In this document: positions 37,421-49,470 of the stretch, piece after piece
Numbering within the stretch: position 1 is the first letter of the stretch
Layout: each line of letters begins with the position of its first letter
NCBI GenBank assembly: GCA_035235625.1
Contig: CP141142.1
Location: forward strand, 49,393,644 to 49,457,643
Length of the DNA: 64,000 nt
From: Saururus chinensis
Lineage: Eukaryota; Streptophyta; Magnoliopsida; Piperales; Saururaceae
Direction of reading: 5' to 3'
The notes under the pieces: model-generated
Told to the model about the DNA's origin: nothing
What the model saw: only the letters and a program-made list of their open reading frames with translations
Databases searched by the model: none
Made by a program: the position numbers and the translations under genes

Positions 37421-38514
37421 TATTATGGCAACCCCCCGTCTACTATATTGGGTGAAGAAGCATTAGTTCATGAGATTATTTTCAATAATATCTATATATA
37501 TAATAATTTTAAGGGTTGGCAAAGCTCATTGTACCCACTCAATCAATTTTTTCATGGACGTACATGGAATGATATCAAATGGTGAAGTAAAATTGATACT
37601 CAGACTTAGTTGCTCGAAAATTTCACATCATAATCATAGAATTCTATCGATTAGAACTTCCCATGGATTGTCAACTTGTAAATTTTTCTTGTCATGGATT
37701 TAGTGGGCGTTCAGCTGCTCGCAACAGACGCTCATTCAGTTGCATGTTTAGAAGATATTGCACTCATGCGCAAGTGGCTTGTGGCAATTAGGAAGATCCA
37801 GAGAGTTCACGCTTGTGTACCTGAGCCCGAGCATCATGTGTCGCCCTGGTGCCTCTTGGGTACATACAAATAGGGCCCTTAGAAAATAGCTAATGGCTAA
37901 TAGTAAGTCATGTAGAGATTGAGAAGTGTTAAGATATAAGGTAATAATTACCAGTTTCCTCACTGCTTAAGCTATGGGGAAACATTGATTACTTCACATG
38001 CCAATAAACCAAAAGTCATTAATAGTTTTTGTAGTTCCCCTGCACTGTAACTATCCAATTTCTTATGTAATTTACTTGTAGATTATTGCTCCTTATGAGT
38101 TAGTCTTACATTAATAGTTACATTAATTTTTTTAAGATGAACTAAAATTAGTTCAGTTTAAAACTAAATGTAGTTATTAATATGGGACAGAGGGAGAATT
38201 ATATTTAACTGCTAATGTTAAAGGGTATTTTTGCTTATGCTCTTTAAGCACATGTGACTTAATTAGCTGCCTATGTGCAATGACTAAATGCAATTGAATT
38301 AAGAATGAACATGGATTTTTCTCGTCATAAGCATGTGTGTCTCCTCTTAGTAAACACGGACTCCTTTTGTCCTATATTATAAATAGCTCTATTTTAATTT
38401 TAAAAATAAATAAATTTATTTATTTTAAAAAACTAAATAGAACGTCTATTAATATAGCTAGGAAAGAGGGGGCATATGTGTTCTAAGAAATAAATATCAA
38501 TATTTCTTTTAGTC
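37421..38514. other. 3' flank of amylase A and spacer with two MITE-like repeats
   Basis: The first 370 bases remain alignable to the sequence after copy B, ending near 37790. Beyond that lie Stowaway-like sequences at about 38103-38195 (ends ...ATGGGACAGAGGGAG) and 38349-38471. No gene is supported. Confidence 0.5.
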
Positions 38515-38757
38515 TGATGTAGACCAAGGGGGTCTACACAGAGATAATAAGGGAAAAGAGAGAGAAGGGGAAGATTATGAATTTTGTATTCTCTACCATA
38601 GAATAGGCCGAAGCATATAATTTATAGAAAAATAAACTAATAATCTTACTAAAAGAAGGTAAACAAGACTAATCATAATCAAAGTAAGAAATAGACTATT
38701 TTAGGAAGGTGAAATTAATAAGGTAACTAAACTCCTAATATAATTAGGAATATAATA
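38515..38757 (-). repeat. 3' LTR of the gypsy element
   Basis: Direct repeat partner of 45201-45437. The two differ by many substitutions and short A/T indels, so the insertion is old. Confidence 0.8.
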
Positions 38758-40968
38758 TTCCACCATGCTCTGCATTATCTTGTCCTCAAGGCGACCAATT
38801 GGGATAACACTAAAGGAATTCGTCTTCCTAAATTCCTCTTGAGAACAGTCTAACAAAGCAATAAGAACCTCGAAAGCAACATGTCCATAATGGCGAACAC
38901 GTCGGCGTTCTAAAATAGCATGAGGTGTCAGAAGGCCTGAATTATATGAAATTTGTCTCAAAATCAATGGTGGAATAGACTAAGGATCCCCAATAAATTT
39001 CCGAAGACAAGAAACATGAAACACTGGGTGATTTTGTGACTCTGGGAGCAACTAGAGACAATAAGCAACCTTGTCAATTTGCTCAAGAATTGGATAAGAA
39101 CCATAAACTCGATAAACCAGTTTCTCGTTAGATGGCTTATGAACTGAAGTCTGTTGATAAGACTGGTGGCGAAGATACACAATATCACCGACTTCAAACT
39201 CGTGATCCACATGATGTTTATCATAAACTTGACGTATACGGTGCTGTGAATCTGCCAGGTTAAGATGAAGTTGACACAAAACCTCATCACGAGTTTGAAG
39301 AGTAGTATCCACAACATCAACAGAAGCACAGAGTGGCACATAATGGAGCAATGTAGGAGGAGGGCGACCATAGACAAGCTGAAAGGGGGTATAACCCACA
39401 ACAGTATGATAAGCAGTGTCATAAGACCATTTCGCTGAAGGAATGAACGATAGCCATATCTGAAGCCAATCACCTGAAAAACAATGTAAATATTGCTTAA
39501 GGCAACAGTTGACCACTTCAGATTGGGAGGATAATAAACAAAACTCATGCAAAAAGAGGTGCCTTGGAGTTGGAAAAACTTCTACCAAAATGCGAATAAG
39601 AAGACCATATTGCGATCGAAAACAATAGTCTTAGGCATCCCATGAATGAGCAATAATGAGCATGAAAACCTCAACAATAGTCATGGCAGTATAGGGGTGA
39701 GAGAGTGTCAAAAAACATGCATACTTAGATAGTTGATCCACCACAATGAAGATGACATATTTACCTTGAACCTTAGGTAATCCTTTTATGAAATCCATGT
39801 TAATATCCTCCTAGATTCTTTCAGGAATCTGCAATAGCTAAAGAAGACCAGAGGGAGTAGTAGAATTGCTTCTAGCACATTGACAAATGTCACATTGGGC
39901 CATAAATTGGTGGATGGCCTATTTAAGACCACGTCAAGCAAAGCTCTATGAGACATGCTTATGTGTGCAAAAGATCCCCTCATGTCCGGAAGCAAGCATT
40001 GAGAGACAAAGATGTAGAATATCCCTGCACAACTCCTTAAGGTTAGGTACCCAAAGATGACTACGCCACAGCAGAAAACCATCACACAAAACAAAATCCA
40101 GTGAGGAAGAAGGAACTTTGCGTAGATGCGTAACAAGGGCACACATAGCATCATTAGTCTCATAAGCTACTTGTTAATCTTTTAAAAAATGAAAGACCAG
40201 GGCAGAAATTGCCTGAAAGGAGGCATTATCATATAGTCGAGATAAGGCATTAGCGGCACAATTCTCGAGGCCATGCTTATAAACCAATTTCTAATTATAG
40301 CCCAATAACTTAGAGACCCAACGTTGTTGAGCGGGGGTTGCCACACACTGATCCATAAAGTCTTTGAGAGGCCAATGATGTGTCTGAATGATAAAGTGAC
40401 GACCTAAAAGGTAGGGCTGTCATTTAGTCATAGCATTGATGATAGCTAGCATATCATGCTCATAAGCAGATAGCAATAGAAAATAACTAGACAAAGTCAT
40501 GCTATAGAAGGCAATGATGCGATCATCTTACGTAATGATTGCACCAAGACCAACATCAGAAGCATCATTCTCAACAATAAAAGTCTTGACAAAGTCCAGC
40601 AGAGCAATGACAGGGGCAGAAATGAGGGCCACTTTCAGTGCAGTAAAAGCATGTTCGACCAAATCAGACCATACGAAAGTGCCCTTTTTCAACAAAGCCA
40701 TCAATAGTGCAGTAATAATGCCATAGGAAGAGATGGAGCGTCTATAATAACCTACAAGGCCAAAAAACCCTCATAGTGCACGTGGAGTAGAAGGTTGAGG
40801 CTAATGCCGAACATCAAAATCTTGCTTGGCTCAGTGGCAATGTCGTGGGCTAAAATAATGTGTCACAAATACCCAACCTGTTGGTAACCAAAAAAGCACT
40901 TCAACTGCTTCAAGAAAAGTCAATGTGATCATGGAGGAGTGTGAAAACATAACATGGATGTTGTAAGT
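38758..40968 (-). pseudogene. Gypsy pol remnant: RT end, RNase H, integrase, chromodomain-like tail
   Basis: Reading the minus strand from 40960, translation gives GFFGLVGYYRRSIS and ALLMALLKKGTFVWSD, then APVIALLDFVKTFIVENDAS. These match the gypsy RT/RNase H junction, usually FLGLTGYYRRF...LTxLLKK...FxWxxxxxxAF...LPDFxKPFxxExDAS. At 39588-39052 follows the integrase end: SAKWSYDTAYHTVVGYTPFQ, LVYGRPPP and DKHHVDHEFEVGDIVYL. At 38967-38760 comes AILERRRVRHYGHVAFEVLI, where chromoviruses carry a chromodomain-adjacent 'IL-xRR...G..a..VLV.W' segment. Stops and frame changes are frequent throughout. Confidence 0.85.
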
Positions 40969-43900
40969 TGTAAGATCTCTAATCTTAAACCGGTTTCTGT
41001 TTCACTTTAATTATCAGTTATCGTGAGGTTAACACGTTTTCTGATTTATTCGGTGGTTTCAAAGATAGATGGTGTTTATTATAGTTTTAATCAAAATCAA
41101 CTTCTCAATTAGTGGTTTTAAGTGATTTTGAATCAAATGGGATTTTTTTGAATTTTTACTATTTTTCCAAAAATTAGGGTTTGACAGGACCTCTTGTGGG
41201 CCCCACCGTCGAAATTTGGGTTTTTGGACCAAATGAACTCAGACATCAACTTAAGCTCATACAAAAATTTTTAGAATTTTCTCAGATTTTGGAGATATCT
41301 ACGATGCTTTGTTTTGGTTTTCTTTGATGATTTCATGATTTATAGCCATACTTGGGAGGACCACTTATGTCACGCCCCGGTGCTACCCGACTCGAGCTGA
41401 ACCCGGTCCAGGGGCCAGTCAATCGCGCGGGGGCGACAAAGGGAAATTGAGATACGGTTTAGTGGAAGACTTGACCCTACAAACGGGCAACCTAACAGAA
41501 TTTCGGAGTATGCACACCGCTTTGAGCAAGAGTAAATAAGTAGAAAAGAAAGAGAGTCGCTTAACTCAAAATAAACGACTAGTCTCAAACCCACATGCTT
41601 AGTTGACCAAAGCCCACACTGGCTCTAAAATAGGTCTTAAGCAACACAACTGTATAGAGTAACATAAATCCAACAGAGAACCATACACAAGAGTTCTAAA
41701 CATAAATCATACACCAAGGAAAATAAGTCACATAAGAGTTTCCACGATCACATCTAAGTCATCTTCGATCTTTCCTCAAAGAGGAGATCCTATCCATCTA
41801 TGTGTCGCGCCACGCAGCCCCAATGCAAAACACAAGAAAGAGGGGTGAGTTTAAACAAACTCAGCAATGGTTTTTAATATAACTATCATCATCGGAAATA
41901 TGATGACATAGCAATAAAATCATTCAGATTAAAGATTGACAAGATGTAACATTTTCTGATCACACAGACACATCACCTAAACTTGCATCATAGTGTATAA
42001 TCCACATAGCGCTATTCACATCACATCAACCTGCATGAAATGTATCTCTAACATACATATTAAATCATGTCTCAACATCATATCAACCTGCATGAAATGT
42101 ATCTCTAACATACATATCAAATCATGCCTCAACATCATATCAACCTGCATGAATGTATCTCTAACATACATATCAAATCATGCCTTAACATCATATCACC
42201 CGGCATGAAATGTATCTCTAACATACATATTCAACTATGCATCACATCATACCAACCTGCATGAAATGTATCTCTAACATACATATCCAATCATGCATCA
42301 CATCATATCAACCTGCATGAAATGTATCTCTAACATACATATTCAATCATGCATCGCATCATATCAACCTGCATGAAATGTATCTCCAACATACATATTC
42401 AACCATGCATCATATCGACCTCCATCAATGAGTAATCACAATTTAGTGTTACACAGACGGGAACATAGACAAGGCCACGAAGGCGTGTCATGGTCTCATG
42501 CATTCATATCACATAAACCTGCATAATAGTGTCTCAAACACACCATTTCTGATCATGCAATCATATCACATAAACCACATTCACCCTACACGACAAACGT
42601 GTCAACCACGTGATACACAATCATGCATAGCATTCATAATAGACATGCATCAATACAAATGGTAAATGCCTCCATCAAGGAGTAAACACAAGCATTGCCA
42701 CACAGGCAAGAACACGGTCAAGGCCACGAAGGCGATAACACGGTCAAATTTCCACATAGGAAATGGAAAAGAGTCGGGGTTGTCAATCCCTAAAGCTGCT
42801 TGCCCTGGACGATCCTAGCCAAGGATGTCTCATTCTCACACAGAGAATCTAGAGCAGGGGTGTTCGCCCAGAGACATCTCCTGCGGAGGTGAGAGCCCGA
42901 ATTCCCACACAGGGAACCCTAGAACACATGGTAGCGGGTGCACACGGCATAACACACTGGATTCTTAGGGTCCAGATGACACTCATAATAATAATCTCAA
43001 ATCCGCAAGACAAGTACACAACTCGTCCCCCACATCATTTCACTTAGCTAGACTCAACCCGAGGAGTGCACTCGTTCCACACAGGAACTCAAATCAAAAC
43101 ATGTCCTTTCGGACCAATCAAGTTTTGATTAATCCACGACCAATCAATCCGGCATGCAATTTCACCACATTGTATCCAATCGATCAAATTCGATTAACCT
43201 CGATAAAGCCTCAATTGGAAATCTATTTTCATGATGCATGCAACATGGTACATACATGGGCAAGGCATACATGAATCCTAATTCATGATAAGTGCTCTCA
43301 TCAGCCCCTAATGCATCATTCATAATTATAATATTAAGCTTCAACATCATCATTAAACCCCACATGTGTGTGTACCTAGTAGAAGCACTTCACTCAATGC
43401 ATATCAACATGCTTGAAATTAACTCACTACCACACTACACATGTGAATTATCATCTAATCATGAATTCCAGCGGAAATCATAGGAGAAGAATCGTTGAAA
43501 ATCATAATTCGAATCAAAGCTCAACCACAAGCTAAACACATATAAGATTATTCACTTCATCTTTAAGCCATGAAGTTCACTAGCATTCACACATCAATTA
43601 ACCACATCATATCATGACATATCAGTCCATTAGTATGTTGTAGCTCTACTAAAAATATATTTACTATAGAGAATCAACCATTCATAACTTCAAGATGGCA
43701 ATTCTGACATCATACATCCAACCACAAGCCATTCCACATAAGTCTAAGTATATACCACAACTTTTAAACATTAATAGTATGCCTTTCCAGTGGCTTACCT
43801 TGGCTCAAAACACCCCACATGCATATAAAAATGATATATCAGAGGAGAAACATCGAAATAAACAACATACGTACAAAGGTCAATTTCTGCAGTGTAGCCG

Positions 43901-44764
43901 TTTGAACGCCCTCCAGGGCCTTTCAATCAACTAAACAGGATATGTGCCAAAATTACAGTGTTGCCGTTCGAACACCTTGCATGGCCGTTCGAATGCCAAC
44001 AAGGCAGATTCTACATTCTTCTTTCTTTCGCATTTTCAAACCGAAACTCAATTGATAAAACTCAAAATCACCATCTAACAACCTAAATGTCATTAAAAGT
44101 CCACCATAACTTCCAGAATGTTAATCCACATCATAACAAAAATAAAACCCTATGAAATCGGGATTAAAGATTACCATTTACTAATCATGCCATTAGAACA
44201 TTAAATCAAGTAACTCCATTCAAAATAAACCACAAAATCAAGAGTTTTACCATAGGAAGACAGAAATTTTGAAAGTCTATTACCTTATCCCTTAATTAGG
44301 CTTGGATTTGATGGTCACCCTTCTTGAAAACCTTAAAAGACATAGAGTTTGAATTAAACTCCATTAAAACCGATTTAACAAAGAAAACCCTAATCAAAAA
44401 CTTAGATCTAGGGCTTGTTGAACATAAAAATCAGATTTTTAAAGCAGGGTTTGAAGTAAAGATGCAAATCAGTAAGTTTGATGTTTAAAAACGAATCAAA
44501 ACAAAAGGGAAATGGTAGATCTAGAAGGGATTAAGAGAAAAGTTAGGATTTGGTGCTTAATTAGAATGGACTTACCTTAAACACTTTCTAATCCGGGCCT
44601 AATTGGGGATTAGGCCTGACCTCTCCGTCTCAGCCTATTCCCAAAATGGGAATGGCTCAGGTTTGGCCTTTTATAGTAGGATTTGGGTTGCACTAACTGA
44701 ACTAATGTGGTATAAATAGAATTTTGGGCTAAAAATGGGTATTTTACAAATTTGGGCACTAATT
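40969..44764. mobile_element. Rearranged long-LTR insertion inside the gypsy element
   Basis: The piece 40969-41290 starts TGTAAGATCTC and is the inverted equivalent of the last 330 bases of the LTR at 1-1362. Positions 41369-44764 start TGTCACGCCCC and run in the opposite sense, matching about 100-1040 of the window over 43880-44764, and stop abruptly at 'gcactaatt'. Together they make one LTR-sized unit whose terminal piece has been flipped and moved to the other side. No gag or pol motif is found. The ORFs at 41370-43934 are inside non-coding LTR sequence. Confidence 0.7.
42005..42420. repeat. Tandem repeat, about 57-bp unit, roughly 7 copies
   Basis: The unit contains 'atcaacctgcatgaaatgta' and 'tctctaacatacatat' followed by 'aatcatgc.tcacatcat'. 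It recurs at about 42025, 42083, 42140, 42197, 42257, 42307 and 42364, with small length changes. It lies inside the long-LTR insertion. The 71-codon open frame over it (41993-42208) is a product of the repeat. Confidence 0.88.
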
Positions 44765-45200
44765 GACGGGTTTGACAGCGCGGCGGCCAAGACCAAGACA
44801 AAAGATATTGTGGTCAGGGAAGGAGAGGAAATCGATTGCAACAGCTGAATTGGATGGATAGGATGGTGCGGCGGGGGCGACCGGCGAATCAGTGACCGAC
44901 GAAAGGATGGCCAGGATGGAGTACGGTGGTGCAAATGAGGACGCACTGGAAGGATCCGGCAACTGCACCTGGAGGGGAAGTTCTGAAATTGCCGTTCTGA
45001 CTTGTGTTTCTAACTGTTGTGTGCAAGTGTGAAGGCGAGGGAAGAATCCATAACGGGCACGAAGAGATGAAGAGTTCCCGATCGTCGGAGACGTTGCGAC
45101 ACCGGGCGTTGAGCTTGGCTGACGCAGTGGGCTCTTCCACGGTGACAAGTTCATGGCGGAAGTAGTAACAGGGAGCAGAATCACCATCATCAGCTATAAA
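44765..45200 (-). pseudogene. Gypsy gag/leader fragment
   Basis: The minus-strand frame 45190-44759 (MMVILLPVTTSAMNLSPWKS...) is Pro/Ser-rich and directly follows the 5' LTR, where gag begins in gypsy elements. It has no zinc knuckle or other motif and ends at the foreign insertion. The assignment rests on position only. Confidence 0.5.
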
Positions 45201-45437
45201 TGATGTAGACCGATAGGGTATACACAGAGATAATAATAAAAAAAATTAAAGTAAAAAATTAAATAAAATTAAATTATGTATTCTGTGCATTAGAATGGGT
45301 TGAAGTATATAATTTATAAAAAAATAAGCTAATAATCTTAATAAAAAAATATAAATAATACTAATCTAGAATAGGTAATTTTATGAAGGTGAAATCAATA
45401 AGGTCACTAAGATCCTAATCTAATTAGGTATATAACA
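45201..45437 (-). repeat. 5' LTR of the gypsy element
   Basis: Partner of 38515-38757. On the minus strand it begins TGTTATATACCTAATTAG and ends GGTCTACATCA. A clear tRNA-complementary primer site after it was not recognised. Confidence 0.75.
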
Positions 45438-46709
45438 CAACCACCTTTGGGAAGATCACACACAAGTTACGTATAATAGCAACCCATATGTAATGTACAA
45501 CTGCTAATAAGAAAGTAGAAACAAAGACATTTGAGTTGAACCTCTTCCTAAAAAAAACTCGTGTCATCTTCCCAAATTCAAACCGTAGGTGTTTATAGGG
45601 GAAAGTCCCTACAGGTCCTAACTATCACTTCTAATAAGCGTTTCAACCAACTTTTTTTACTCCGACGTATCTTGTATATTACTTTTGATTTACTTATAAG
45701 TCCTTTTTTTTCACTTCTATGTCATTGTATTTTGAAGAAATCCAAAAATACCACATTCGTAATGTTGTCCCTCCTCCACCTTCGCCATATCCATCTCGTT
45801 CTGTGATGGTTTTTTCTATAGTTTCCGACCAGGTTTTTAGAGATTTTTCTAAAACTTGCTCCGCTATGTCTATCGCCGCTATCTTATATCGCTGCTGGCT
45901 TCTATCACCGCCGTGTTTGTTTTAAGGATTTTACTACAATCTGCTTTGCCATCCCTATCTCCTCCAACTTTTTAGGGCTTCTACAAATATATGCTCCACT
46001 ATCTATATATCGCCGCGATTGTTTTCTTTCTATTATGCTTATTCATTTGTGTTCTTGAGCTGATTTTTTCTCTTCCAGCGAAAGTAAGTACTCTTTCATC
46101 TTGTTGGTGGTGGGCGATGATTAGCTATTGAACATGGAACACACAATATCTCTGTCAATTTCATGGTTGATGCTCACAAGTCTCTTATATTCTGCATCAA
46201 CAATCTTCTCGATTATTTTGGTTAGAGGTATTTTTTACTATTCAAGATTGCTTGTTTAATGATTCTTTTCCTTTTGTTTTTTTATTTTAATGTAGTATGA
46301 AGTGTATGAATTTTAAGAAAATTTCAGATTTTTTTCTTTTAATGCCAAAGGAGTGTTGAATCATGAAACTTTTATGCTTACTAAGGAGCTGTTGAGTTTT
46401 ATTGAGCAACAAATTGTGGTTTGTGCTTAGCAGGAGTAGGTATGCGCTCATTACATTCTTTTTGTTCTTAATAGATATTAATTTTTGTAACGTTCTTTTT
46501 TATATCAATTTTTAAGAATATTATTATATTTCACTATATTATAATTTTCCCTTCATATTATTCTCTTTTTTTCTTGTTTATTATAAGGTTCATGTAAGTC
46601 ATTTTATAATAAGTATATTTTAATTGTTTTTTTTACATTTTTTAACTTATCATATATGCAAAATATATTATGTTCTTCTTTTCATAATTAAGTATTTTTT
46701 ATTTTATTT
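45438..46709. other. Spacer, probably 5' part of the MULE
   Basis: This T-rich sequence has no domain-bearing ORF. It may include the untranslated 5' part of the Mutator-like element, but no terminal inverted repeat was recognised. Confidence 0.35.
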
Positions 46710-46720
46710 TTTGCAAGACA

Positions 46721-48055
46721 ATGAACTCTTTTATACTTTTACTCTACAAACATAGTGTTAAAACTAATGTTTTTCGTGTTAATAGAAATATTTCTTATGA
46801 TACATTGATTTCTATGATTTGCCAAACATTCACTGATCTAAATTCTAAGTCTATTATATTGAAATATTCTTTGGCTGGTCATTCAAAATGCAATCTTCTT
46901 CATAATGACGATTTACAAATTTTATTTTTTCTTACTTACAAGCTGCATGTGAAGATTGTTGACGTTTTTTGTTATTAATTCATCGAGGGGCAATGAATTT
47001 TGTATTGATCAAGGAACTAGTAGTGGTACTAGTAATCAAGTGATAAATAGTAGCATTCAAATTAATGATGATGTTGTTTTTGATGAAGAAGTTAATTCAT
47101 CTTTATATGAAAGTAATATTCTTTTAACAAGAAATTAGTCTACTGCAATTGATTCTATTGAGCAGAAATTTGATAATGTAGAAGACTTTAGGCAAAAGTT
47201 GTGTCATTATACGATTAAGATTTGTTTTGAATTTAAGTGTATTAAGAAATATTTTTTAAGGGTAACTGCTGAATGCAAACATAAATAATGAATAGGATGT
47301 CAATGACGTGATTATGTAAGAAAGGATGGTTGGAGTAATACTTTTTATATTCGTAAACTTCATAATCAGCATACATGTTGATGTATTGTGCGAAGCAAGA
47401 AAAATTCAATGACAACAACTGTCATTTTTTTGAAGGAGTTGTTGAGTCAAGTTAGCAACAATTCACGTATTCGTTCAGTTAATGTTACACGTCAATTTAA
47501 TACAACTTATGGTCTTGATATTTCTTATCGAGTTACATGTAAAAATGTTCAAAAGGCTCAATAGATAATTTTTTGTGATCATTCATTGTCTTTTGATTAT
47601 TTACGTTGGTACATTAGTATTGCTATGAGTACTAATACTGGTAACTATTTGACTTTAGAGATTTATGATGAAGTTGGGTGCTTTAAGAGAGTATTTGTTT
47701 CATTTTATGCATACATCGTTAGATTCAACTTTCGTCGTCCCATGTTATTTTTTGATGAAACCCATTTGCATGGGCATTATAAAAGTCATTTGTTGGCTGC
47801 CATAGGAAAAAAATATCAACCAAGGTAATTATTTTATTTTTGTCTCTTGCTATAAATTACCATTTCATTTAATTTCTACAGGTAAATTATATAACAAAGT
47901 AAAATTATAGTATGTGATGTGTATAATAATATTTTACTTTTGATTAAAAGTATTCATTTTATCAATTATTTTGATGTCATTTTTTTTATTTTTTTAAAGG
48001 TATTTTCCCACTTGCATATGCTGTTATCTATTCTAATGATGAAGATAATTGGGTA
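46721..48055 (+). pseudogene. Mutator-like (MULE/MuDR) transposase relic
   Basis: Forward blocks follow the N-terminal half of MuDR-type transposases. The sequence 46721-46978 gives a PB1-like start (NSFILLLYKHSVKTNVFRVN). The region 47165-47400 gives EDFRQKLCHYTIKICFEFKC and YVRKDGWSNTFYIRKLHNQH, the MuDR DNA-binding-like region. Positions 47586-47828 give SFDYLRWYISIAMSTNTGNY, FKRVFVSFYAY and LFFDETHLHGHYKSHLLAA, with the conserved 'DGTHLKGxYKGxLLxA' site read as DETHLHGHYKSHLLAA. After a gap, 48000-48050 gives GIFPLAYAVIYSNDEDNW, the usual continuation. The rest of the DDE domain and any SWIM finger are absent, and stops occur between blocks. Confidence 0.85.
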
Positions 48056-48559
48056 TAATTTTTTATTTAATTGAAAATGATACTTAATCATTTATGTGAG
48101 TTGACTATTATCTCAAATTGTAATAAGGGGCTGTTTTAGGGTGTGCCACAAATATTCCTAACTTTTTCACATACTTATTGTTTACACCATTTGAGAATAA
48201 GGTCTATAGAATTTTTAAATTGCATTCAAGGTTAAACTTGACTACCATAGAGTTACTAAATACAAAGTCTTATTCTCATTTCGTTCTCTTATTTCTTTTA
48301 TTTATGTGGCAGGCCCTTTTTCGCTGGACAAGTGTATCTTTTCTATAGTGTTTGTCCCGTCCTAAACTATTCCAGTTCGCTGAAAGATAGATGTTGATAA
48401 CATTTCTAAATGAGATTGACTTCATGGGATATGCTGGATAGAAAGATGCTTGTTCTATTTATTTGTGCATCAATTTCGAAGAAGATATCAATCTATAATA
48501 AAAAAATGATAGTAGCCTGATATTTTGCTGAGCCAAAGCTAGATCTCCTTCGAAAACAT
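48056..48559. other. Intergenic, nothing recognised
   Basis: This AT-rich sequence lies between the MULE relic and the start of homology to the amylase A upstream region. No gene is supported. Confidence 0.4.
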
Positions 48560-49470
48560 AGCTTATGTGATTGCTGAACGAACCATTGGTTTGCAGATTG
48601 GCCTGACCACCACTGGATGGCTTCAAAACTGATATCATGATCTAGGTGGGGCGTGCATTAACCTGCATTTAATAACGAGAAAAGTAAGCTCATCAGTGGA
48701 TCACCTTGTGGCTTTGTAGTATGTGAACCTGCAACCGAGTCCTCCTTGCCAATCGATATTTCCGTTGCCAAACAACTCATTTCCGTTTCACATTTGGCCC
48801 ATCTTGTTAGAAAAGAGATACTCATCTTGTTTGCAAGTTTTCCTCTTCGTCAGCATATATCTTATAACATTTGACTGACGGTTGAGTCAGTTGACTCTAC
48901 TTGCAACTAATCTAACCTTTTTCATATATGATAACTCATTTTCGAATAATCATCTACTAACTAAAGCTAATGCAATTGGTGCCCACTAGGCATATTACAG
49001 AGATTTAGGCTGCAGGAGGTCAAACTAGCACAAAATTAAGAGGCATACAATCTAATAAACAGAAGGCTTCTAATACGAACAGGACCAACCCCTGGCAGGA
49101 ATAGCGAAGTGCCATTTTCATTTATTTGATGCCACAGCAATGTAATTCATGGTCGTTTGAACCCTCATCCTACAACTGACCCACCCTATAAGACAAAGAC
49201 CTCCAATTTCAGAGATGGTAATTGCAGACATCCTCTCCCACTGAATGCACGGACGCAGCCTCGTGTAATGGCCAATGCAAAGTTTTGCGGTACGTTGCAA
49301 CATTAATGTCGACTTGTCTTACAATGCACGTTCTCGTTCGTCATCCACTCTCTTATCCCTACGCTGTTCTTACTGCAATACCTCTATATAAAGCCCAACA
49401 TGGTCCTTAGACCAGCAAGAAGTGGTCAAGCCTAAGCCCTCTCCAAGCAGGAGAAGAGAATAAGGAGAAG
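48560..49470 (+). promoter_or_regulatory. Upstream region of alpha-amylase copy B
   Basis: The counterpart of 34895-35799. The TATA box TATATAAA at 49385-49392 is 86 bases before the ATG. A conserved block just upstream contains ACAATGCACGTT. TTGAC cores lie at 48871-48875 and 48891-48895. The G-box of copy A is not present. Confidence 0.6.

Larger units (their letters stand above)
38515..45437 (-). mobile_element. Ty3/gypsy LTR retrotransposon, minus orientation, broken by a nested repeat
   Basis: LTRs of about 240 bp lie at 38515-38757 and 45201-45437. They share TGATGTAGACC at one end, the GAATAGG/GAATGGG, CATATAATTTATA and AAGGTGAAAT.AATAAGGT blocks, and a TATATAACA/TATAATA end. On the minus strand the right LTR comes first and is followed by a gag-like segment; pol remnants sit next to the left LTR. 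The middle (40969-44764) is foreign LTR sequence, and the part of gag/pol between is missing. I found no matching target duplication: the flanks are TAGTC and CAACC. The element lies between the two amylase genes and is clearly inactive. Confidence 0.8.
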
